DNA of 64,000 nt from Carassius auratus (GCF_003368295.1 NC_039281.1:5125481-5189480), one strand, 5' to 3'; positions 25,801 through 40,329 are shown, counted from the first letter of the stretch. The notes: a model not told the origin generated them from the sequence alone. Translations and numbers: made by a program.

Positions 25801-28800
25801 TGTGTATGTGTATGTATGTTCACAAACACATATTAATACAAATATTTATTAATAAAAACTATTATTATTAAATGTTTACAATGTTTTATGTGTACTATTA
25901 TTATTATTATTAAAATATTTATATTAATAGTGTCTATGTAGACAATACACACATTTAAAAATGTTATTTAAAAAAAAAACTATATGTCTATGTGTACACA
26001 TATTTATGTGTGTAAAAAAAAAAACACCCACTTTTTATATTATTAATGTTTATAAAACTTTAATTCAGTAACACTTAAACATCTTACAGTGTTACAAAGC
26101 AAGTGAATATTTTTTGTCCTGCTCACTCTTCCCATTTGTTGAAAAGTCTCTTTGACATTGATTCATTTTTATGGGACACTGTGACACTGAAACCCTAAAC
26201 GGGTCATCGGCAGACCCCTGTAGTGAGGTGAGTCATCCCTCTATCGCTGGTGATTGGAGGGAATGGGAACACATGACAGGCGAGCTTGGGCCGCACTTGA
26301 CTCTCTTTATGTTTGGTGATGTGACGGCCCGCTTTTGGAACAATAGCAGGATTACAACGAATGACTATTAAAAGACCGAAGCATCCATACCAAACAATAT
26401 AGGGGTTGACTCAATCACACTGGAATGACCATGATCTCCACCATCTGCCAAGAATGCCTCTAGGGCTCTCTTCTCACTAAATTAACAAATAAGTGTTGGC
26501 GAAAGTATTTAAGTAAAATCAAGGTCCAGAGTCAAAATTTGTGTGTGTGTGTGTGTGTGTCTGTATTTGTAGACTATCGATTTAATTCTCTGGTTGATTT
26601 CTTGATTGTCTTTGATGTTTTCCTTTTTTAACGTTTGCATCTTTAAGTATGCATGTGCGAGCTGGAGTCGACGCAGAAACCTGAGATGCATACAAATTAA
26701 TCGCAAAGAAACACTGGCAAATATTCAAACGAAAAGCTGCCTTATTTATTACGACAGTGAGATTGACCCATTAGGAGAGTCATAACTTCAGCCTGTCATG
26801 GCACTGGCATGTTTTTAATGGCGCAGGGACTACCTCTCTCCAAGTGTCATGACAAGTATTGATGGCTGAATGAAACCTCGTCCAGACAACAAGCAAATAG
26901 GAGCCACTTGTGCTGCATTGTTTCAAAGTTATCCATGACAATTATTTTTAGCGGCTTATACAAACTATTCCATGGGTCCTCAAATGGTCATTCTTGCAAG
27001 CTCCCATTTCATCGGGCCACATTAGGAAACCAAACCATTTGTTTCCACTAATATCTATAGTTTTGCTTCCTCTTCTCTTTCCTCTTTTTCCCCTCTCTAC
27101 AAATGAACTGAAATCCTAAAATAAATAAATATATAAATAAAGGCTCTGATATTGCATCATCTCATAAAAATATGCTAAACAATATTAAGAAAATTAAATG
27201 TAAAAAATCATCTGGATCCTACTCTGTGTAATGCTATTGATGTTTTGACTATATAAACTTAATCTTCCACACACAAAATATTAATACGCTTGCCATAATT
27301 TGTGACAGTAGTTGATGGAGTGGGGCATTCAATAAATCATACAAGATGGAATATTACTTCAAATCCATCCACTGATTCTGCTTATAGAAACAAGGTGTTG
27401 TGTGGGTGTTGAGTCTGGCTCTGAAAACTACACAGCATTAGGAGGTATCACTTACAGTGGCTCAAAAAGAAACATCTGGAAAGGCATGACTCCAAAGAAT
27501 ACAAACCCTGCTGAGACTGGAGGAATATTGGAGACCTGGCAACCCACACAATTAAACTCCACCTCTTATTACATGTACATAAACACACAAAATATAAAGC
27601 TTTCTGTAGTGCTAATTTTCTTTATCTTCCGAATTCGCTAGGATTACTATTCAGTAGGTGCGTGTTTTCGATTTATAACTAATAAACCTGAAATATTACA
27701 TGATTTGAGATCGTATACAATACATCTGCTTTGCATTTGATTCTGGAGATATGTCAAAAGGGTGCAGCTAATATAAAACCCACGTTCAAGAGGCTAATAT
27801 ATATTTAGCTACCAAAGCACAAAGAAAAAAAAAACTTAAGAAATGGAAATAATATGAGAAACTTTAAACTAAAATCTGCATTTGGGAATGGCAGATATTT
27901 ACATAATTGTATTGATTAACAATCATGTATTTTATATCATTTAAAAAGTGTTGCTAGTTGATGATGAATAAGGAACGTTAAATGTTTAGCCACCAGATTG
28001 CTAACAACCCTTTATTGAGAGGCAGAATTACTAGTTCTCATAAACACCCTCTTATTCTGGCTGTTAGCCCTCTGCTCTTGTTCTGCACACCACCTTCTTC
28101 AGAAAGAATCTTCCTCTCCAACACTCATAAAACTTACTTGGGACAGAGCGTGTGACCACAAAGCAATGTTTCGACTGTCGAGCCAAATTGTCATTTGCAT
28201 TAAGACAGACAAAGAGTGTGTGGTTACTGTGTAGATATGAGGGTTTAGGAAGGGAGTGTTAGACCAGAAACAGCACTTGCACAACAAGCTGTAGTTCCTT
28301 GAAAGCAAAGTGTTAATGCATGAGGTCAGTGTCACTATGTTTGACACTGATGAGGACAAAGGGAAAGCTTATGTAATGCAAAGTGTACACATAGGGGTTT
28401 TCCCCTCAGCCTGACCTGATTCCGCTGAAAATAGACCAAGTACGAGAGACTTACAAAAGAACAGCTAAGACCAATGGAGAGAGGAATCATTCAGGAGGGG
28501 AAAAACAGCAGGATTCTTGAAACAGTTTCTACATCTCTGACACGTCAGGTTGTTGATTGACCACAGAAATCTGCCGGTGAACCACCATTGGCTATTATTG
28601 TCGCATGGATTTTTTTTTTTTTTTTTTTTAGGTTTTCGACTGCAATCGTTTACTGCAACATCAGCATTTTACCTAAAATTACATCTGAGGGCAGTCCTTA
28701 CACATACCGAACTTCCAAAGCTGCACTGGAAACTACTTTGTGGGAGCAATGCTAGATTTTACTGCTATAAAACTGAAAGTGACTCACTCAGCAGTCAATG

Positions 28801-31800
28801 AAAGCCCATGTGAGGCATTTTTACCCAAAGGGTATATGAAAAAAAAACAAGACATAAATAGAAATCTGATCACTTCATCACAACTTGCTTTCAGTATAAT
28901 AATATTATAAATTCACACATTACTTATCACAGATAATGATGAAAGTATGTACATCTCTCAGTCAAAGAAAGCTCATTTGTAGCTGTCAAATATAATCTCA
29001 CTGCAGCGCTTACACTGACACTGACGACACATTTAACTTCTAAATCAGGTGTCATTTTAAAATCTCAAACAACAACTATAACCATGTACAAGCACGTCTT
29101 CATGAGAAAACCAAACTTTTTCCTGGCAAGACACGAAGGCTTATTTCAAATGACGACGACTTCTGGTCTGCAGAGCACAGGCTGTGGGCTAAGATTACAG
29201 ACATCTCAAGTTTAAAAATGCCACCGCACTTTCTCGCTCCGCCGACAAACTGCATCCCACTGCACTTTTGCAGATGCTTCACGAATTAATTGCGTATGAG
29301 CATTTCTGATTGAGCCATTTCTGGCAAATTCTTTGTCCGCTAACAGATTGAGAAACAATTTGTAGAAAGCTGGCATCTTCCAGGAGCAAATTTATGAGTT
29401 AAATTTTCTGCTCTTTTTATGTTTTACAAGCTCAATTTTTACCAGTTTACTTTGGCAACACTTAGCGAGGAACATGACTGAACAAGATGTCGCTTGTAAA
29501 TGACGAAATGGTCTTTTTAACATACATTTAGCAATATCAAGGAGAGCAGTATTTTATACTGATAAAGGTTCTTTGCACCGATGCGATTGGAAGACTACAT
29601 TAAAATACTCTGACAGTATTCTGCACGCTGCTGATTCCATGGATCTGCAACAATGCTACTAAATCTAGAGCGCGAACAGTGCAGTCTGATTTCAAAACAA
29701 ATGACTCGATCCGGTACATTTTAATGAATCAAGAATATACAGCACAACTAATGTATCCCAATCCCCAAATGAATAACTCTTATGAATCGGTTATTTTAAT
29801 GAAACCCATACAGCATAAAACTAACTAGCTAAGCAATCAGTGTAATAAAAATGTATAGTTAAAGATAAATATTACTATATTTTTTTACAGTAACATTGTA
29901 TTAAAACTAAAAAACATTTAATTGCCATACGTATATAGTAATAGGAATCCCTAAAGAATCAGAACTCAAAACAAGAAGCATCAAATTATTAGATTTACAT
30001 TCATAATTGGTTTTTAATGTGCAGCTGGCTTAAACAAAAGCAAAAACATCAAACAGCCACTCCGGTTTCTTATTAAAACTGTTGGTGTCTGGGATATAAA
30101 GGTTGAGCAGCAGCATCTGGGGTTGTGATCTCAGATATGGAAAATAATATAAAGCAGACACTAAAATATTCCCTTGGCTAAGATGTTCAGCCACAGCATC
30201 ACTCCTTTTCCCTTTCCGCACAATCAACACTTTTTATAACTTCCCTAAAGCTGTCAGACTACCTGAGAGCAGCGAGGAGCACTCAAGAGTGGAGAGGAGG
30301 AGGGGAAGGAGAGAATGATCATCAGCTACTGCAGCTTAAAAAGAGAGAGAAGAGGGAGGAGAGGAGAGGAGAGGAGAGTCTGTCGGTGCCTCTCTGACCT
30401 TCACAGTTTGATTTGGCAGAGATGGCGGATAATAGGTCAACATCAAGCATGTAGAAGAGGGTCAGAGCGAGGCAGGAAGAATCAAGGAAAATGGAGATGA
30501 GATAAAGTCTGAAGATGGAACGAAATGAGGCATTCAGATAAAGAGAGGGGGTATGGTGTCACTCTAGTGTCTTCTGGCCGCCTGCCCTGCTTGTGTCTTC
30601 TCCACAGTGTAGGATCTCTCCTTCACACCATAGACAGCTGGAGGTGTCAACACTTAACAGGGCCTAAAGCTCTTCTACCCACAAGCCCAGCCTCTGTTTA
30701 TGCTCACAAAGCAGCCGCCTGTCACAATACACACACACCCCTCTGATGCAAAGCCTTGTGTATCTTGGTGTAACTCTGTGGGTCTGTAGGCCCCTCCCTG
30801 ACATGAAGTATCATTTACTTCCCAAGCAATTTCAAGACCGTAGCTTTCAGCGTCTTTGTCAAAAGCACAGAGATCCCTGTAATATGTTTGGATAAACGCC
30901 TGAGTTGATACATTTCAAGCAGATCAATAGATATTATTTTGTTGCAGAAGACTACAGTGGTGTTAAACGTCTGACTGTAGCATCTGTAGAGGTTTGTTTT
31001 TTATGTGCAAGCCATACATTTCAAAGCTACAGAGAGTAAGGCTATCACCGTGAGGAGGAATGAAACAGTTCAGTGATGCCAAAGACAATAACATTAACAT
31101 GTTTCAGTCCAAGCAATCGCTTTCCTGTCTTGATACTAGCTAGGGGTTAAAGTTTCTACTACAAATCACAGTGTGGGAACACACTTAATATACTTTCTTA
31201 ATAGGTTCCAGAGAAGCACATGTCTGGCAATTAAATGTGTTTCCTTGTCAGGATGCGTCCCATGAACATTTTAGTGCAGACCAATGAGGAGAATAAACAG
31301 GAGAATAACTAAAACAACACATAGGGGGTTCTAACCATTCACATTTTCATTTAAGAAAAAAATGAATGTCTGAACTTAAAAAAAAAACCTGTGTTGTCTT
31401 GCCACAGAGTAAAAGAAGATATTGAGAAGAAAAAAAAGTGGAGGACAGCACATTCCTGTGGAATGAGTTGGTCTGGCTGGCAGAGATGGCCCAGAAAAGC
31501 TGAGAGTGATGAATACCATAGGCCTGTGAAGTGGAAAAAGACAGAAGGAATCCTTATGACACATCACCAAAACCATTATACCAGTGTAAAAAAAAAAAAA
31601 AAAAAAAAAATACACACACACACACACAAAACAATTACATAAAATATAATAAAAACAAAGAACCATGAACTCACATTACAGATGCTCTAAACTGGCTGAA
31701 TGTTGGACCAACTGCATCCCAGATGAGCAAATCTCCAAAACCACAAGGGTTAGTTTCCAAATTACTATTAGATCTAAATTGCATAGAAGCCTCAAAAAAC

Positions 31801-31871
31801 AAACTGAACTGTTGTCTCTTCAGATGGGTACATAAAATAAAAATGACAAAAATGGTTTCCAAAAAGTTAAC
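25801..31871. other. Non-genic stretch with possible regulatory blocks
   Basis: 25,800-26,050 is low-complexity TTATTA-rich DNA and 26541-26560 is (GT)n. About 26,780-27,060 and 28,950-29,480 are repeat-free with balanced composition, which in a desert next to a developmental gene suggests possible conserved enhancers. No exon was recognised. Confidence 0.45.
30338..30378. repeat. Purine-only GA-rich tract
   Basis: AG, GAGGA and GGAGA units on the plus strand form a polypurine run, extended in patches on both sides (30290-30313). Confidence 0.85.
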
Positions 31872-32071
31872 ATTTTTGTCATTATGTACTCTCCCTCATG
31901 ATATACCAAACCTGTATATCTTAATTTATTTTTTCTGAAATATATAAAATACGTTTTTCCATACAATGGAAGTAACTTGGGTCCAAATCTGTGTGGTAAT
32001 CAATATTCTTCAAAACGTCATACAGGTTTGGAATGACATGAGAGTGAGACATTTGCGTGAATTATCCCTAT
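31872..32071. mobile_element. Decayed MITE
   Basis: The left part has CATGATATACCAAACCTGTA and the right part CATACAGGTTTGGAATGACA, an imperfect inverted repeat around a centre near 31975. It ends AATTATCCCTA. This fits a common fish MITE with GGGATAGTT-type ends. Confidence 0.5.
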
Positions 32072-32425
32072 AAGTAGCAGATGTGAAACCATATCTGACA
32101 GTCCAGTCTTCCCAAAAGCATGGCAATTCCCAGACAATGGCAAAGCTTAGTTACATTAGTGAAAGTAGCATTGGAAAAACATATAACTCAAAGATACCGC
32201 TATGATAAGATTTCATCTTCACCATCATCTCTGCAAATGTTGGGTGAGAAACGGAAATATGAAAGGGATTTTATTATTATTATTATTATTATTATTTCGT
32301 TTTCCCATTTATTTATTTTTTTAATCAAGGAACATAAGCAGATATCTTTTCAAATCCTCGTAATTCTACCTGAGCGAGCCTGACAAGATTTGAATCTTCT
32401 TGTGATATACTTCCAACAATCCAAT

Positions 32426-32457
32426 CCCCCGCCCGACGCCCCCCGCCCCCCCGCCCC
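32426..32457 (-). other. C-rich tract with G-quadruplex potential on the minus strand
   Basis: Five runs of three or more C occur within about 32 bases, in otherwise AT-rich sequence. The minus strand fits the usual four-run G-quadruplex pattern with short loops. Confidence 0.7.
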
Positions 32458-35129
32458 ATACTCAAGTCATCACAGGGACACAATAAATAATAAATGAACC
32501 TGAAATTTCTGACGGAATTCCCATTTGCTGTGGGGACCATTTTTCACCACTAAGGATTACTGTTCATTTCATGCTGTCGCCTTTTCAAACGTATCTGCTT
32601 GTCGGCAAGCACACAGATCTCTTACAATCACCAACCACGGCACAAATTAAACCAAACACACAAGCCTTCAACACTTTTTTTAGATTCAGGGTCAGATTTT
32701 CTTAGATATGATTTTTGATGAAAGTTTCCAAGGTGTTGGAAGTAAAGCCACTTTCTCCCGCTCCCGCTCAGATGCTCAGATTCATTTTCATTAGGGATTC
32801 CCACCCTTCTGAAAGACTGAGGTCACAGACTCTTTGCCAACTCCTCCTTGAGATACATATTTTGGTACTACAGACATGATAAAGCACCAACAATTTCCAA
32901 TCAAGATTGTCAGTCTAACTAATAGTCCAAGACAAGAGCCTATAGGAAAATAACCACGCGTCATTTTACATTCCTTCAAGCAAGCACTCGTCTTTTTACT
33001 CTCTAGCACACTGTTACATAATTTGCTACAATCAAGAAAAAACGGCTTTCATCACGCCATTCTAGTCCTCAAGGTGCCATAGGCTGGACGGCAGGGTGTT
33101 GGGAGCAGCAGGGGTGACGATGATTGATGACTACAGCTGGCTGACCATTCTTCTCAGATTCCAGTTGTTGTGGTTCATGCTCTTTGCACCTTGTAAAGTT
33201 CTTTGAGAGGAGTGTGTTGAACAAGAGAGCAAGGAAAATGGAAGAAGGTATTGGGTCCAACAGGTGCCAGTCTAGCCCCCCAAGTCATCAGCATGTTGCC
33301 ATGGAGCCATTACTGCCCGGCCTGTTCAATGGGTCAGTTGGGAGACCCACTGTAGGCAAATATAAACTGAGAAACTTCAGGAAGAAAAAAAAAAACGCCA
33401 TGGGTCTCAAAGCAGACAATCATGAAATTTAAGGTTTGTTTTACACTTTTTCACATAATCACAGTATTAGCCATCAACCAACTTCACTTGCTTGGCTGGA
33501 GGACAATGATCTCTTTCAGTGATGTCTACATGTTATAATGAGGGACAGGGGGCATTGGATCGATTAGCCTCATCTCTGGCTGGGATTGTGCTGAGGCAGC
33601 TGGTTCAGGGCTTCAAAGTGACCCTGCTGGTGTCAAAACTAGCCTCCATCCTTCAGTAATCAACCCCTGAGAGAGGGGTCATGGGTTATCCAGCATCCAG
33701 CAGTACAGCCAGGCCCACCACAAGCTGAAGGATTCACACCTACGTGCCACATAACCAGGTTCATGAGGTTTATTTTTTTATTTTCTGAATGAATAATTCA
33801 TGATTTGAAAAACAAACAAAAAAAAAGTCCATAAAATATATTTATTATTATTATTTTTAGTAATATTTTTTTATTACTTGACATTTACACATGACATTTG
33901 AAGAATTTATGAAAAATGTTATTCTTCTTGAAAATAGTATAATGGTATAAAGCTTTTCGAAAACCTTTTGAACAGAAAGAATGATTTGTTATGCAATGTG
34001 TGATTCATTCTCATTCTTATGTACACTGAGAAACAGAGAAAAGAATTGGACAGACAGGTTACAAGACCAAGGTTGGGTTAGGGTGAAAATTAGACTGTTT
34101 TCCCCCTCTTAAAATAATGCGATCGCTATTCATCTGCAATTTAAGAACAGCAAGAGGAGGCCAGAAATATCACAGAGCATCCTCCACTCAAATAGCCCTT
34201 ATTCTCAGAGTCCAGATAACTATCAAAATAAACAAAGTGATTTCAAAGACCTGTGCAGACTAACACCACAGGAATGTGAGGCAATAAGAAAAAATAATGA
34301 CAATAATGACATTTCTTTTTTTTGTCGGGGTGCCTATTCATCACATAAGAGAACAAACACAAAAAAGCCCCACTGGGGTTGACTGTAATCAGAGCCAAAA
34401 CACTTCAGCCTCTTCCAGGACATGCAAAATGAAGTCATTTTCTACACAGATGGACCTGAAATAGAGAGAATTCATACCTGATTTAATGAAGCTGAATTTT
34501 GGCTATAGCAAGTAACCGTGTGAATCTTTCGAGAGCCTTTGAGGGGGTGATAAGTCTAAATGCCCTTTGGCAAATCACTGGTGTGTAAGCACATGTGTGA
34601 TGTTACGGACACAATTTTATCCTTGTAATTTTAGCGCCACAGACAAAAAGACTCGTTTGTTATGTGTGGCTCCACACACCTTGAATTACATCTGTCATCT
34701 TTGAAGGGTGGTTGGACAGAAGCAGAACTCATCCTGTCAGCCAAGTAGTGGCGTGAAAACTCACATTGAGCTACTGCCACACGCAGGGAGCAGACTGAAC
34801 ACTCAAAGTAGCCTTGAGCATTGTATCGCAATACAACCAATAAGAGAGAGGCTATGTTCGGCAAAGTTCTCCAGTGCACATAGTGAAAGGCTTTGAACTG
34901 AGCAAAACTTTATTCAAAGAATGTCCCATTATTGCCTTCAAAGATCAAGAATGATAGAATATAACATTATTTAAAAAATTTAAGGTGATGATGGTGATGT
35001 GGATAATGCAGGGAGTCTGTAAAAATGTCTGTTTAGGACAAGCAAGCAAGCATTTAAATATGACACAAGCAGTTACTGCTTCCAGATAAACTAGCTTAAA
35101 GAAATACCTCTGAATTAAAAACAACTGAA

Positions 35130-35480
35130 AACGTATTCTTGCAAATTAACTCGGGGGCAGAATTTTTATTCCAACTTTGGAAAGCCCCCCTGATGTTTGA
35201 ATGCATTCGGTACATACCAGGGGTTACTTGCCATGCGGGAGAGCGAGGTGCCATTAAGACCTCTTGAAAACTTTTTAATTTTTAAGCAAAATTTATGAGG
35301 GCAGCTTCCATCAAAGTAAATTATGACAATGCTTAAGCTCGGCCCATTAGGAATTTATGCAGAACTATGTAGCACTCAACAAATCACAGACAGTCAGAAT
35401 GGAATTTATGATGCCCGTCGCCCTTCATGCATTACAGCAATAAACTTTCAATGCAATTAAATTACACTGCTGTGACTTCA
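35130..35480. promoter_or_regulatory. Candidate conserved non-coding element in the pitx2 desert
   Basis: This block is repeat-free and lies between repeat-rich flanks, about 7 kb upstream of the candidate first exon. It holds many AATTTATG, TTTTTAATTTTT and ATTAAATTA-type homeodomain-like words. It contains no frame of length. Constraint is inferred from texture alone. Confidence 0.3.
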
Positions 35481-35639
35481 GCCTTTTTTTATACAAGTAT
35501 GGTCATCTATATATCCCTTATCCTTAAACAACTCAATCTAGATTTAAAGTTTGTATGAATTTAAGAGCAATTCATAATCATAAGAGAGCAAAGTATAATC
35601 GTGGCACCCTGCTTATGTGCCAAGAGAATCTTCTATATT

Positions 35640-35879
35640 ATCACTACTATTAAACCATTAACTACAACTTTTGCCTCAATAAACTCCTAATTTACTGCTT
35701 ATTAAAAGTATTATAGCAAGGTAGTTTTTAAGTTTAGGTATTGGATAGGATTAGGGATGTAGAATATGGTCATGTAAAATAAATGCTTTATAAGTACTAA
35801 TAAACAGCCAATATGTTAATAGTATGCTAATAAGCAAAAAAGTAATAGTGAGAATTGGTCCCTATACTAAAGTGTTACC
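35640..35879. mobile_element. hAT-like MITE remnant
   Basis: The right end reads CTATACTAAAGTGTTACC, close in form to the end of the element at 20558-20780. The interior shows the AAACTCCTAATTTACTGCTT and TACTAATAAACAGCCAATAT words of a common fish interspersed repeat. The left end is degraded and no target duplication was found. The family was recognised by pattern only. Confidence 0.6.
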
Positions 35880-36694
35880 AAAACTTCTTAGGTTTGGATA
35901 TTTAAAGTGGCTTTGTGGGTTTCCATGCCGGTCACAGTGCACTTATCTATATGCTGATAAAGACAAAGAGATCATAAGGTAAAGTTGCAGAGATTTTTCT
36001 GTTTTGCTCATCTGTTGTACCTAGTATTGGTAATAACACTAGCAAAATAGTTATGGTTAAAATATGCAAACGCATAACCACTGTTATTGAAACATCCTTC
36101 CACCATTAAGCAAAGTCAAAATCAATTCAACTATGAGCACATAAGTGAGTCAGATACTTCAAATGCATTGCGGTGATGCTTGTGAGTGAAACATACCAAC
36201 AATGAACAGGCTCAGAGGAGCAGGGCATGCTAGATTAAAGTCTGAATGATGCTTAAACCTGGCCTCTGCTGAAATGAACAGGACTTTACCTCTCTCTCTC
36301 TCAAACACACACACACACACACACACACACTGACACACGCATACACAAACAAAATGGCTTTGATTCACATAAAGTGGCTTTGCTGGCTGAGGAACAGGAG
36401 CCTTGTGGAATCATCACAACCTTATCTAATCTTGGCGACCAATGCTTATTTTTACTAAGCATCTAAGAGTTACAGTGTCTTTATCTGAGATGCTTCATAC
36501 ATATGTGTCCTTGTCCAAAGATAATAAATTTGGGTTTGGTTAGTAACATGTATATTATTAAAAGAATATGCGATGTGTTCTACACTGTGCATGTCTATGT
36601 GCTGTTTAAGCTATTTGTGTATTATTGTATGTGTGTCACAAATATTCTCATTTTCCTATCACAAATGAGATAAAGCTAAAGACTTCAGATATAC

Positions 36695-36890
36695 CACAAA
36701 TAAAATGTTTTAAATACATTTTAATACATTGTCATCACTTTGCAGCATCATTACTCCAGTCTAATATGCTGATATTGTGCTGAAGAACAATTATTATTAT
36801 TACTGTAAAATCATATCATATATAATGTTATTACAAGGGTGAATTAATGCTGCTTAATGTCTTGTGGAAACCTTGATGCATTTTTTCAAC
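36695..36890 (+). repeat. Interspersed fish repeat, copy 3 of 3
   Basis: This copy shows CATTACTCCAGTCTAATATG and GCTGCTTAATGTCTTGTGGA. It ends at an A-run that leads into the (AT)n tract at 36900-37004. Confidence 0.55.
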
Positions 36891-36894
36891 AAAA

Positions 36895-37007
<113 letters not shown>

Positions 37008-37246
37008 GTTCTCATTATTACATGATCAAACACACAGGCTATTATACCTCGTGTCTTATGACAGTATATGAAACAGAATCATCAAACATCATTAGGGAAA
37101 GAACTGTATATTTTGTTACATCAAAAAGGAAGATTAAAATAAACTATTGAACGATATCTAATGAACGTCACACCAGGCACTTTACTAATTTATTAAAACT
37201 GTTATGATTCTGACATAAAAATATGTAAAAAGATAAATAAAAAAAA

Positions 37247-37683
37247 GGGGGGCAGTCATGGCCTAATTGTTAGAGAGTCAGAATTGTAACCCAAAGGCTG
37301 TGGGTTCAAGTCTCAGGTCCAGTTGTCGGTATGGGGACTGAATAACCACACTCTTCGAATTTCTTTTTACAAAATCTGTCACTGGGTGGTACCTTTACAA
37401 AAGATACACATTTGTACCGTTTGGGTACTAATATGTACATTTACCTTTTTTCTGGGAATGCAGCACTCACTTCCAACTTCAATACCACAGCTAAAATGAG
37501 ACCCTTGAGCAAGAACCCCAAATTGCTCCCCCAGGCGCCACAGCACATGGCTCCTCACTGCTCTAGGTGTGTACGGTGTGTGTTCACTGCTGTGTATGAG
37601 CACTTGGATGGATTAAACGCAGAGCACAAATTCCTAATATGGGTCACCGTACTAGACCAAACTTCACTTTCACTTCACTTTTT
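37247..37683 (+). mobile_element. tRNA-derived SINE split by another element
   Basis: The head has a polymerase III A-box-like TGGCCTAATTGTTAG (from 37259) and a B box GGGTTCAAGTC (37302-37312), as in tRNA-derived SINEs. The body has GAGACCCTTGAGCAAGAACC and GGATTAAACGCAGAGCAC. It ends in TTCACTTTCACTTCACTTTT. A foreign piece (about 37378-37449, with GGTACCTTTACAAAAG and TTGTACCGTTTGGGTAC) interrupts the middle. Confidence 0.75.
37378..37449. mobile_element. Small insertion inside the SINE
   Basis: This short stretch repeats GTAC-centred words (GGTACC, TTGTACC, GGGTACTAA, TGTACATTTACC). It splits an otherwise continuous SINE. It looks like a member of a short fish MITE family; no terminal duplication was resolved. 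Confidence 0.45.
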
Positions 37684-38844
37684 CAAAACATCTTAGGGAA
37701 ATGATATAAAGTGCAAATGCATCATCATTTCACAGTAAACATTGATCCATCTGAGTGTGTGTGCGTGTGCATGTGTGTGTGTGTTCTTCACATCAGGGCA
37801 GGGCATGTCTCCCTGTCTCCAGTAATGGGTAGCAATGAGAAGCTTGAGTCAACACAATCAATAAGAAAGAGTACAGCACACACAGGCAAGATACACACCC
37901 AGACAAACATAAACACACATATGAACACACACCCCACTCCTGGCACCCACTGCACCATCCACAACCACTTCCACTGTCCAGTTATCGATCAGCAAAAACT
38001 ACCCAGCCCAAAGAAATTATGGTAGTCACTATCGTCGATTTAGAGGTATACTTAAAATAAAAACTGCTCCGCCTGTGAGCAACTGTCCCCCTCTCACACT
38101 TTCTTTGATGATTTCAGATTACAATCTCTTCATCAATTATTGATGAAGTTAAAGTAGTGGCATGCTGAATGTGTTGCATAGGAGATTTGGGGCTAATCCA
38201 GAAAACAGGAACAGGCACGTAATGAAGAAAAAGGCACAGATGTCAACAGTTTCACATGGGGACTGGATTAAACAGCCCCCCACAAAGAGACGGTCTACCC
38301 TTCATACACAAACACTCACACTATGTCTCACCCGAGGATTAACGCACAACCAAATAGTAAACTTGAGCTGATTTGTGTGTCCCAAAGTACCTCTGGAGGC
38401 ACAAGGATGAACATAACAAAATATTCTCAGCATCAAGGTAAAGGTACAAAAGATGTTTGCTTTGTCAATATTGATAATATGGCCTTTCCTTTTCACTTTA
38501 CGTCTCTCTCAGTCTGTCTCTCTCAGCCACAGTGGACTAATTAAACACTAAGCTGACTCTAGTGGAGGTTTGTGGTGCACCTGAGCAGTTGTTGTCAATG
38601 GTTCAGTAACCATCTGATCTCTTTTGCTGATGACCTCCATTTCATTATTGGACAATTTTCCCTCTGGCAAACCAGGGGCATCACCGCAGCTAACCACTCT
38701 CACTCCAGCTGTTTATTGGTCCCCCTACATCATAATTAACACTGTGCTCACATTTATATTTTCATTTCATATTTCAAAAAAGATACATAAGCAACTTGTT
38801 ATATATGTAGCTGTAGAAAATTTTCTTTATATAATTTCAGATCC

Positions 38845-38872
38845 AACACACACACACACACACATATACATA

Positions 38873-38938
<66 letters not shown>
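38845..38938. repeat. (CA)n then (TG)n inverted microsatellite
   Basis: About ten CA units, a short ATATACATATG centre, then about 30 TG units form a hairpin-capable pair. Confidence 0.95.
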
Positions 38939-38939
<1 letters not shown>

Positions 38940-39148
38940 ATAGATTGCTTATATAGCTTATAGTTAATAGTTTAAACTGAAGTAATGCTGCCTTATTCAC
39001 TGCACTGAACTAAAGATATTAAATCATTTAACATTCAAAACCGGAATACATCAGTGAACTTTTTTGCCACCATGGTAAATGTGATGTTAATAGCATATCT
39101 GCCCAAAACAAACATTTGGGTGTTTTATTTATTTATTTATTTTTAATT

Positions 39149-39248
<100 letters not shown>

Positions 39249-40329
39249 GGTTGGAGCGAGCATCATATGTGTTCCAGAGTATTCTCACAGCCTGGATTTT
39301 GAAACCTTTGTTATCTATTGCAAGAACTGTCTGTAAAACAGCCATAAAGCTAATGAAGGGCTCTTAAGCATATTAGCTAATCTTACAAATCAACCAAGCA
39401 AATGGAAAATCTTTTTTTCCCCTATAGATTATTTATTTCCCTCATCAGGCACTTTTCCTATCGCTACCCTCCAGAGATATTTTCCTAACAACAAGTAGTC
39501 ATGGTACAGAAATTAAACACACAATAAATTCTCATTTCTTGGTAATACTACTAGGCTAACATATAAGGAGTTCATAAATAGATTTGTTTCATGGTTTGTG
39601 GCTTTCTGTGCACTACTTTGATAAGCAACTGTGTAAGTATCATGAAAACACTGTGTGAAGACAACAGTGTGTGACAGCCACTTTACAGCAATTGAATGTA
39701 ATCTATGAAGCAGCATTGTTATTATAATCTGAGTTATATCAATAATCTGTCAAACTATATCTGGTTGAGCAAACAGAGCTTCCTGTGTGCTGAATAGCAT
39801 CATAATGAAACATACAATTATTTATTGTGCCCAAACTAAGTTATATTTAATTGATTCCTTTTGTGAAACTCAGTTCACCCTTAATGAATCCAAACTGAAC
39901 AAAAGTAAAAATTATTTGTCATACTGAAGCAATTACATAGTGCCATGGGGATCTAAACTGTGATAGAAAAAGATATTTCACACCTTCTCTTTTTTTGTAT
40001 TGTACTGGTCAAATCATTGCACTGTACCAGGAAATGTGCTGAAATTGCCAAGACATTTTCATTTTAGCAAAATAATTGTTTTATATGGGTATGAGAAATA
40101 GGTAATCTGTCAGCCATTTTGAATAATAAACAATAACTGACACAAAATACTGTGACCTCTCAAATGACAAACCATGTAAACCAATCCTAAAAACAAAAGT
40201 TGTAAACATTTTTATGTTTACAATTCATCTTTACATTCACCTTGATATCAATAAATATATATTTCTATGCATTTCATCATATTTATTTATCATTGGTGAG
40301 GTCTATGTGGTTGTAAAATCTTTGAACAG

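Noticed and set aside
38845..38938. Possible CRISPR-like or structured array
   Set aside because: It is a plain (CA)n/(TG)n inverted microsatellite without spacers.
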